Below are positions 60,401 through 64,000 of a DNA stretch of 64,000 bases, piece by piece (positions within the stretch are counted from its first letter, which is position 1; every line of letters begins with the position of its first letter). The DNA is taken from assembly GCA_951640165.1 (NCBI GenBank), contig OX621261.1, forward strand, positions 3,410,001 through 3,474,000, read 5' to 3'. The translations under genes were made by a program, and so were the position numbers. Source of the DNA: Pseudoips prasinana (Eukaryota > Arthropoda > Insecta > Lepidoptera > Nolidae). Under the pieces are notes generated by a model. The model was not told the DNA's origin. It was given only the letters and a program-made list of their open reading frames with translations, and did no database searches.

Positions 60401-62934
60401 AGATGTTGATTTTACACTTTTTCAAGATTTTTTTTTAAATTTTCTCTACGTACAAACCTTCCCTGGACTTCCACGAATAATTCAAGATTAGCCAAATCGG
60501 TAAAGGCGTTGTTGAGTTATAACATTACAACGAAAAGTGAATATTTAATTTGAACAAATGTATAATTTATTTTACCTTAAGATGTTTATGATTATATTAT
60601 CGATAATTACCACTAAAATGTATATAGTATTTAGAATCGCCTCTTAGTTTTTTAAGTAATAAATAAAATAAAATAAAAAAATGGTTTTTATTCACGTAGA
60701 CTTCAAAAAAGCGCTTCTAAATAGTCAGAACATGTTTGTAGTAATATAGTTGTATACATTATTATTTCTAGTAACATAGATATTTAGGTACACATTGTAT
60801 GAAAACATTTATAAAATTTATTTTATTATAGCATTGATGAGCTAGCTCGTATCAAGTTACTGTCAAGAGATTATGTTTAATTATCTAGTTTAAGTCTAAT
60901 ATTTTTACTACATATTGTCAATGGTTCTGTCTATATTAAGGTATATATATATATATATTATTATGACGGACCTTGTGTTTATAACGGTCGCGCTTTAATG
61001 CTACCACCGGATCCAATGCGCCCCAACTGAGAAGACCCAGCGAAACAAACTCATATATTTGCATGCTATTGACTTGCATGGCTAAATATGTGGACATAAC
61101 AATCGCATGTATTGTAACTTTGACACTTTTATATACTGTGTTTGAAGCAAATAAAGATTTATTATTATATTGTGTTTTGGTTCGCAGGTCGCCAACCTCG
61201 TCTGCTCCATGTCCAACAATGAGGACGGCGTGAAGATGGTGCGCCATGCTGCAGAGCATATCGAGTCCCTGTGCCCTCAGGTATGCTGTCCTGACAACTA
61301 CTCACTTTACTACTAAATGATGATAAGAAAACACGTTATTCAGCAACCATATACTATGCTAGCCAAATAAGAATAGTACTGTCAAGACGCCATTTTGTTC
61401 TGCATTACTCGCGAACTTCATTACCAAAGCGTACGGTGTGCAAAAAAATTAAGAAAAATTTATACTCTGCTTATTTAATTTTTGATCACGTTTTTAATAT
61501 TTCTAATCAATTTTACGCCAAATTAATTATACATGAGGAGGATTTGAAAAAAAAGTATGTTAATATTTTTTTTTTATTGGTTCTGTTATAATCAAGTTAT
61601 AATTCTTCTATACCGCTTAACACAGCGTCATCCTCGTCGTAGTCGTAGTCAGAATCATCATTACTTTCGCTTCGCTTCGAATTTAAGAAATATCATTTTA
61701 TAAAATGAATATAAAATAATCTATGAATAAAAAATATTTTTTTTATTTTCACAGTTCTTTTTTTGCTGGCAGTATTAATTTGACAGTTATCGTGTGAAGT
61801 AGGCAGCAAGCGCGATCCTATTCTTAGTTGGCGATTATAGTACGTATATTCAACTCATCAGGATTGCACGATTACAACACTTAGCAAACTTTAACTAAAT
61901 TTAATCACTTCTGTAGTACAATTATGCAAGATACAAACAATAGACAGCACTTGTTAACAACCTTCGGTTCGAGCGCTCGGTAAGTACTCCGAACTAGGCG
62001 AGCATGCTGAATGGCATGAACGGGAATGAACTGAATGCATCGGCCATTCCGCTCATTCACCTCTTTTAGGCAGATTATATCCTTTTAATAAATATTAAAT
62101 TAAATGCAAAGCAAAATCATACCTTTTTAAGTAAACAAATCACCAAAAATGTTCAAAAATCAAAATCAAAAATCAAAATCAATTTATTTGCAAAAATGTG
62201 GTGCATTACAGATGTTATAATAACAATGAGTCTCACACATTAGTCATTTTATGTCATGACGTACAAACATTCACTTATTCTATACATGGATACTAATTTA
62301 TGCTACTACCTATACCAAAGAATTTATTATTATTTCATTAACATTTACTTACATTGCATATTAATTATAATTATACATATTTATTTAACATTCAAATTAT
62401 TATTATTAAGTACATTATCACAATTATTAAGGTTTGCATTTAAAAAAATCATTTACAGAATAGAAACATTGTTCTTTCAACCATTTAAAAAGTTGAATCC
62501 TGAACTTATTTAAAGGTAAATCTCGTACACCCCGAGGTAAGTGATTATATATGCGTACCGACATAGCATAGCTATTTCGACTGCACAATTCAGTTTTTAA
62601 CGGCGGGAGAACAAGTTTATCAGGGTAGCGAGTGTTAAATTTACATACATCTTTCTTGTAAACAAACAGTTCAGAATTACTCTTAACAAATACACATATT
62701 TCGAAGATACCAATAGATGTTACCAATTATTTGGAAATCATAACAGTAGAATGTTCGCAATGTATTGGTACCCGCAGGTAATCAACGCGGCCCGCGTGTT
62801 GGCGGCCCGCCCCCGCTCCCGCGTCGCGCAAGAGAACGCGGCCGCTTTCGCCCGCGCCTGGGAGAACGCGGTCAAGTTGCTGACGGACGCGGTGGATGAC
62901 ATCACCACTATCGATGACTTCCTGGCTGTTAGCG
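45250..62934 (+). CDS. alpha-Cat: Alpha-catenin, N-terminal and middle regions (3' exons outside window)
   Basis: Thirteen exons join in phase to encode 521 residues of alpha-catenin, the vinculin-family protein linking beta-catenin/cadherin to actin at adherens junctions. Recognised blocks are LTLKWDPRNLEIRTMSVE at the N-terminus, MVRAARGLLSAVTRLLILAD, the near-invariant RPSLEERLESIISGAALMAD, the vinculin-binding helix RRERIVAECNAVRQALQDLL, TRDLRRQLRKAV, FLETNVPLLVLMEAA and LTDAVDDITTIDDFLAVS. Known family members are about 900 residues, so roughly 57% is here; the actin-binding domain must lie to the right. Residues about 162-290 (exons 4-7) are clearly more divergent from fly and vertebrate alpha-catenin than the rest. 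Introns are packed with TEs, but no exon I checked is interrupted. Exon coordinates are listed separately. Confidence 0.95.
45455..45540 (+). pseudogene. Ghost duplicate of alpha-Cat first coding exon
   Basis: GATCCTCGCAACTTGGAGAT then ACGCACCATGTCAATGGAG decodes as DPRNLEIRTMSME, against DPRNLEIRTMSVE in the real exon. Several differences are synonymous (CGG/CGC, CGT/CGC). The flanks are out of frame. It starts about 35 bp past the real exon's donor. Confidence 0.75.
45965..46460 (-). mobile_element. Two tandem LINE 3' fragments
   Basis: Both halves (45965-46225, 46228-46460) are the reverse complement of the WTDDL...WRSL tail region; they carry CTGCTGGAC and AGATCATCGGTCCATCTTGT or variants. 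A short hairpin (AAAGAGATAGGTGAAGA and complement, 46584-46635) follows. Confidence 0.6.
46802..46948 (+). CDS. alpha-Cat: alpha-Cat coding exon 2
   Basis: TTGTTTCCAG precedes 46802 and GTGAGT follows 46948; phase 1 in and out. It encodes residues 57-105 (GKSKRASALVATVERATEIF, IERGQTIAYENPEITQQMLS, AVEEVRKAG), the start of the beta-catenin-binding four-helix region. Confidence 0.94.
46980..47525 (-). pseudogene. GC-rich LINE ORF1-like fragment in intron 2
   Basis: Minus-strand frames overlap with a frameshift: KIDLRPFWTAKCEKWGASGT, then ECTWAQVVGRKARAKG, a motif type seen in gag-like ORF1 of R1-group LINEs. GC content is far above the surroundings. The assignment rests on one motif and composition. 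Confidence 0.4.
47592..47758 (+). CDS. alpha-Cat: alpha-Cat coding exon 3
   Basis: CCCGCCAG precedes 47592 and GTGAGT follows 47758; phase 1 in, phase 0 out. It encodes residues to 161, including EEPCASSVRGGMVRAARGLL and SAVTRLLILADMVDVHLLLS, strongly conserved in alpha-catenins. The exon is GC-rich against AT-rich introns. Confidence 0.95.
47790..48615. repeat. Minisatellite of ~132-bp units in alpha-Cat intron 3
   Basis: Six or seven units recur at about 47942, 48074, 48205, 48340, 48469 and 48601, marked by AGATGTCTGTATTGAG, GACATGCTCTAGGTAAGTGG and CCAAGAAGTTCCTGGGACGA. The period is 44 codons, and the minus strand stays largely open (YLEHVKTIRYSHMGTNLNTD, SKPRKHRRPRNFLVNPDDEI). A LINE tail (48640-48790) follows. 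Confidence 0.85.
49145..49273 (+). CDS. alpha-Cat: alpha-Cat coding exon 4
   Basis: TTACAG precedes 49145 and GTATAG follows 49273. It has exactly 43 codons (residues 162-204), phase 0 both sides. It encodes VENDLDKLKSASSQSELVES and ends AAKRQRELK, matching the family's RQQELK motif. The middle is divergent. Confidence 0.92.
49311..49627 (+). repeat. CTAG-A repeat
   Basis: Complete copy in alpha-Cat intron 4, CTAGCTGCGCCCCGCGGTTT to TTACATGTATAGAT. Confidence 0.75.
49648..49820 (-). repeat. 5S-rRNA-derived SINE, copy 1
   Basis: The reverse strand begins GAGGTTAAGCAACTAGACTC and contains ATGGGTGACCGCCAAAGTG, matching the internal promoter part of 5S rRNA (GTTAAGCAAC...GGATGGGTGACCGCC). The body ends near CTACTAGACGGC. 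Confidence 0.75.
49860..50100 (+). repeat. tRNA-related SINE, copy 1
   Basis: Shares with 59610-59880: ACATATCAGTCGGCCATGTT, CATCCTCCGGAAGGGTGT, and an internal tRNA-like part with TAGCTTAGTGCAGAGCGTCT. Its B box is mutated here. 50160-50560 is unassigned. Confidence 0.6.
50569..50879 (-). repeat. CTAG-A repeat
   Basis: Inverted copy ending AAACCGCGGGGCACAGCTAG. Confidence 0.75.
51007..51087 (+). CDS. alpha-Cat: alpha-Cat coding exon 5
   Basis: TCGTAG precedes 51007 and GTAAAT follows 51087. It has 27 codons (residues 205-231): EPRMKDELAAARAVLKKHST then MLLTASK, corresponding to the family's RDxMAAARGxLxKN...LYTASQ block. Confidence 0.9.
51115..51345. repeat. GGGTTCC repeat
   Basis: TAGGGTTCCGAACCCTG, CCAGGCTGTATCTCATGAAC and GATGATGTATTTCTGGTGCC. 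Confidence 0.6.
51395..51892 (-). mobile_element. Truncated LTR element: integrase tail plus LTR
   Basis: Minus strand: the integrase C-terminal pattern GDKVYKIIMNGKQVTVSIDR then KPAF, ending TRSRRRVKFPGF. A purine-rich tract (TCTAGGGGAGGGTGG) and an LTR-like start TGTAGTGGAAACAAC follow near 51576. It is inserted in a Rep-G remnant (51346-51394, 51893-51976). Ty3/Gypsy-like; everything upstream of the integrase tail is missing. Confidence 0.65.
51981..52243 (+). repeat. CTAG-D repeat
   Basis: ACTAGCGGCACGGTACGTGC then TTCGCTACGTATAAGG, ending TATATATATAGAT. The second copy is 60296-60535. Confidence 0.7.
52299..52422 (+). CDS. alpha-Cat: alpha-Cat coding exon 6
   Basis: GACCCCAG precedes 52299 and GTAAGT follows 52422; phase 0 in, phase 1 out. 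It encodes residues 232-272 (VYVRHPELAAAKANRDYVLR, AVCSAVDSISCVAKGQPIPV), matching the family's RHPDVAAxxANRDxV motif. At least one diverged copy of its second half lies downstream (53128-53227). Confidence 0.92.
53128..53227 (+). pseudogene. Ghost duplicate of alpha-Cat exon 6 (second half)
   Basis: It decodes as NCDFVLRALCSALECISCVA then KEELIHVVG, against NRDYVLRAVCSAVDSISCVA and KGQPIPVVG. About 18 of 27 residues from the Asp onward agree, while many codons differ silently. A GTTAGT donor-like site follows; the first half and a clear acceptor are missing. A more decayed piece (52905-52963) aligns with it. Confidence 0.75.
53375..53744. mobile_element. hAT-type non-autonomous element, copy 2
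   Basis: Same ends as 33662-34142, shorter by about 110 bp internally. Flanks TTTCTGAC and CTTTTGAC agree at six of eight positions, a decayed target duplication. Confidence 0.8.
53921..53979 (+). CDS. alpha-Cat: alpha-Cat coding exon 7, short
   Basis: This 59-nt exon has CTGGTCTGCAG upstream and GTAAGT downstream; phase 1 in, phase 0 out. It encodes GNRPVEGPGELAQALDDFD, equivalent to the family's GELAxALNxFD before the conserved RPSLEERL block. Phase fit with both neighbours and motif position support it. Confidence 0.9.
54080..54355. repeat. GGGTTCC repeat, full length
   Basis: From AGGGTTCCATACCCAAAGCG to GACTCGCACTTGGCCGGTTT; contains CTGTCTGTCTGTCCGTCTGT. Confidence 0.75.
54413..54740 (+). 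repeat. SINE-4 (tRNA-headed)
   Basis: Head: GCCTCGTTGGTCTAGCGGTA with B-box GGGTTCCAATCCCGGGTCGG. Body: CCCATCGGATCATGAGAGTG and TTTGCGCACACACTTGAGCA. Confidence 0.75.
54797..54915 (+). CDS. alpha-Cat: alpha-Cat coding exon 8
   Basis: GTAACAG precedes 54797 and GTACTC follows 54915; phase 0 in, phase 2 out. It encodes residues 293-331: ERMVMEPLAYSELRTRPSLE, then ERLESIISGAALMADSSCT. The second half is essentially the universal alpha-catenin sequence. Confidence 0.96.
54951..55143 (-). repeat. 5S-rRNA-derived SINE, copy 2
   Basis: The reverse strand begins GAGGTTAAGCAACTAGGCTC, GCGGTCAGTCCATAGATGGG and TGACCGCC. The body ends at AGAGTTGTTCAAGCCGCCCA (forward). Confidence 0.78.
55195..55402 (-). 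repeat. CTAG-A fragment, abutting exon 9
   Basis: Inverted and internally shortened; ends GTAAAACTGCGGGAACAGCT about 25 bp before the exon 9 acceptor. Confidence 0.6.
55427..55511 (+). CDS. alpha-Cat: alpha-Cat coding exon 9, vinculin-binding helix
   Basis: ATATTTCAG precedes 55427 and GTAAGT follows 55511. Residues 332-360: DERRERIVAECNAVRQALQD then LLHEYMAN. By homology this is the force-exposed vinculin-binding helix of the M region. The match to fly and mammal sequence is nearly residue for residue. Confidence 0.96.
55512..56384. other. Intron 9 mosaic
   Basis: Holds GGGGTAATTTTAACCCC palindromic words (55573-55618), LINE tail pieces on the plus strand (55648-55730; 56215-56362 encoding WTDDLVRVAGNYWMRIAQDR), and a truncated SINE-1 (55780-55960). 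Confidence 0.6.
56385..56500 (+). CDS. alpha-Cat: alpha-Cat coding exon 10
   Basis: ATCCCACAG precedes 56385 and GTACTG follows 56500; phase 0 in, phase 2 out. It encodes residues 361-398 (TGKPEQSAGLERAIENMCRK, TRDLRRQLRKAVVDHVSD). A LINE 3' fragment ends only about 22 bp before the acceptor. Confidence 0.95.
56520..56921. mobile_element. Long-TIR MITE, copy 2
   Basis: Ends ATACAACATGTAACGTAATT with CGCACACCC, and complement. The interior is inverted relative to copy 1 at 24078-24463. Confidence 0.75.
56930..57425 (+). repeat. SINE-3 copy, interrupted
   Basis: Head TGTTGGCGTGGTTAGCAAAT at 56937 and body GTGCATGAACATGTCTGTTT at 57260, split by ~240 bp of AT-rich sequence. A short inverted pair AACACGTTGGGGTAAT / ATTACCCAACGTGTTT (57432-57525) follows. 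Confidence 0.65.
57729..57846 (+). CDS. alpha-Cat: alpha-Cat coding exon 11
   Basis: TTTGTTGTAG precedes 57729 and GTATGG follows 57846; phase 2 in, phase 0 out. It encodes residues 399-438 (FLETNVPLLVLMEAARNGNE, KEVEEYALVFTEHANKLVE). A Rep-G copy begins about 45 bp past the donor. Confidence 0.96.
57889..58740 (+). repeat. Rep-G copy with LINE-tail insertion
   Basis: Rep-G 57889-57930 and 58344-58740 (TAGGGCGCATTGGATCCGGT). Between lies a minus-strand LINE 3' tail (TCAAAGTCAAAGTAACTTTA start). Confidence 0.7.
58738..59061 (+). repeat. CTAG-A repeat
   Basis: Head altered (CTAGCTGTGCTGGTACTAGC), rest typical, ends TTATATGTATAGAT. Confidence 0.7.
59229..59440 (+). mobile_element. LINE 3' fragment
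   Basis: Inverse orientation to 20294-20521: CATCTCATCCCGTAGGGGGG, CGATCGCCAACCCG and GGCCTTTTGTCCAGCTGTGG. Confidence 0.5.
59610..59880 (+). repeat. tRNA-related SINE, copy 2
   Basis: Contains TATCTTAACGCAGAGCGCCT (A-box side) and GCAGGTTCGAGACCCGCCGG (B box) near 59778-59850, better preserved than 49860-50100. Confidence 0.7.
60296..60535 (+). repeat. CTAG-D repeat
   Basis: ACTAGCGGCCCGGCACGTGC head; truncated at the 3' end (GTTATAACATTACAACGAAA). 59881-60295 is unassigned. Confidence 0.65.
60661..61050 (-). repeat. Rep-G copy
   Basis: Inverted: ATAAAATAAAATAAAAAAAT end, ACCGGATCCAATGCGCCCC at 61006. A poly-TA stretch is near 60942. Confidence 0.75.
61188..61280 (+). CDS. alpha-Cat: alpha-Cat coding exon 12
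   Basis: GGTTCGCAG precedes 61188 and GTATGC follows 61280. It has 31 codons, phase 0 both sides: VANLVCSMSNNEDGVKMVRH then AAEHIESLCPQ, matching the family's VANLACSxSNNEEGVKLVR...LCPQ. Confidence 0.96.
61281..62160. other. Intron 12, unassigned part
   Basis: AT-rich sequence with no gene or repeat I can name. Confidence 0.4.
62160..62726 (-). mobile_element. LINE 3' end with RT C-terminal codons
   Basis: Minus strand 62726-62427 codes NTRYPDKLVLPPLKTELCSR then YNHLPRGVRDLPLNKFRIQL, a CR1/Jockey-like terminal segment. The AT-rich tail runs to a (CAAAAATCAAAATC)n end near 62160. Confidence 0.65.
62778..62934 (+). CDS. alpha-Cat: alpha-Cat coding exon 13 (last in window)
   Basis: TACCCGCAG precedes 62778 and GTGAGT follows 62934; phase 0 in, phase 1 out. 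It encodes residues 470-521 (VINAARVLAARPRSRVAQEN through LTDAVDDITTIDDFLAVS). The next expected residues (family: ENHILEDVNK) are not found before 64000, so the gene continues outside. Confidence 0.95.
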
Positions 62935-62970
62935 GTGAGTGTAGGGACAGCCTGTGCCCTCTAAGTGACT

Positions 62971-63126
62971 GGCGAGGTTAAGCAACTAGGCTCGCGGTCA
63001 GACCGCAGATGGGTGACCGCCAAAGTGGCACTTTTAGAGAGTCTTTGAAGGGCACTTTAGGATTTCGGTTCCGGTTGTAGTCATTAAGCAACAGTCGCTA
63101 ATCTATGTCAAAGACCTACTGGGCGG
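62971..63126 (+). repeat. 5S-rRNA-derived SINE, copy 3
   Basis: GGTTAAGCAACTAGGCTCGC, GGTCAGACCGCAGATGGGTG and ACCGCCAAAGTGGC. Body to CCTACTGGGCGG. Confidence 0.78.
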
Positions 63127-64000
63127 GAACCGATCACTTTACCGAATTTTTATGCTTCGGATTTCATTATTCTGTGTTAAGGGTTGGCGGTGCAATAAAA
63201 CCAGTATTTTATATATAACCGCTTAAAACATGGTTGATATTTTATTGGAACTATTCTACAACAAGTTCTACATTAAATTACTTAGACTATGTACTTACTT
63301 CGTAACTAATTCTAGCTTAAAATTACTTATACTAAAATGCCTATTTCTATTACTTATCCTAGTGTTGAGCGCCAGATAGGATTTGCCCTCGAAGTGTCGG
63401 TACGCAGGTTCCTATCAACCCCTCCCGTGCTAGCCTCTTTTAAATTTGAAGGCTATATTATTCAATTTGAAGGCTATAACAGAAAGAATAGCCTTTATAC
63501 GAGTCACTGACTTACTTTATAAAAGGTAGGTAAGTAGACATAAGTCGATATAAAAACATCATTACGATCTACAACTTACCCCTTCGTGACAATATAAATC
63601 TTTACGATATCCACCTCCGAGCTTAGGTATACCGATATACACGATGCAGATCAATGGTATTTCTCCCACAAAAACAAATTTCAAATCTCCTTAATAACAA
63701 ATCTATTCCAGAGGCAATTGTTTGCCTAGAAAACATATTCCATTACGAGAACACTTACCTAAAATTAACTAATCACTTCACCAAATTATTATAATTATAA
63801 TTAAAAACAGAATCTCGCACAATAACTGTATTACCGCGGCACGTACTCGAACTTACACTAGTTGTCGGTAAGATGGCCGAAGCTTGAGTGCCAACTTCTA
63901 ATGCCCGGTTCCTTTATTTTACGATCCGTCATTGGACCAACGTTACCATCCGTAATTCAGCTACCGATACCGATGCAAAACTAGTGTTCCACAATGCCCT
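63127..64000. other. Intron 13, unassigned
   Basis: No exon, ORF or named repeat recognised up to the window edge. The density of CCGATA-type words and a repeat-like composition suggest another TE cut by the border. Confidence 0.35.

Overview
The window is nuclear DNA of an insect, almost certainly a moth or butterfly: long repeat-filled introns, several lepidopteran-style tRNA-derived SINEs, LINE tails, intact mariner copies, and an insect-type alpha-catenin gene. Nothing looks bacterial or organellar. Two host genes lie on the + strand and transposable elements fill nearly everything else.

Gene 1 (about 402-35142) is a protein I do not recognise. Eight exons can be chained with all seven junctions in phase, including a 74-nt exon at 8051-8124. 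Counted from the ATG at 441 they give 1947 nt, that is 648 codons plus stop. The last exon carries seven tandem 14-residue repeats. Gene 2 (about 45250-62934 and beyond) is alpha-catenin, the adherens-junction actin linker. Thirteen phase-consistent exons give 521 residues covering the beta-catenin-binding N region and part of the M region, with the vinculin-binding helix. The actin-binding C-terminus lies past the right edge.

Layout: 914-5498 LTR retrotransposon inside an older repeat; 5.5-13 kb nested SINEs and CTAG repeats around gene 1 exons 2-4; 13005-14286 mariner copy 1; 14.3-26 kb dispersed repeats plus inverted copies of gene 1 exon 3; 26299-27580 mariner copy 2; 29.2-30.0 kb a third inverted exon 3 copy; 33.5-37.9 kb hAT and Harbinger-type elements around the last exon; 37910-41835 a Dong/R4-type LINE inserted in an ATT microsatellite; 42-64 kb alpha-catenin with TE-rich introns, 5S-rRNA-derived SINEs, a 132-bp minisatellite, a 160-bp palindrome just upstream of the start codon, and decayed duplicates of its exons 1 and 6.

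Repeat names used below: Rep-G is a ~480-bp dispersed repeat with a GCGCATTGGATCC core, ending in a TTTTATTTTA tail. CTAG-A, -B, -C and -D are repeats beginning CTAGCTGTGCC or CTAGCGGC; A and B end TATAGAT. SINE-1 to SINE-4 are tRNA-headed SINEs with different bodies. GGGTTCC is a repeat bounded by AGGGTTCC and CTTGGCCGGTTTT. The two genes share orientation but nothing seen links their functions. The strongest unusual signals are exon duplication (inverted copies of gene 1 exon 3; ghost copies of alpha-catenin exons 1 and 6) and TE sequence at splice borders.
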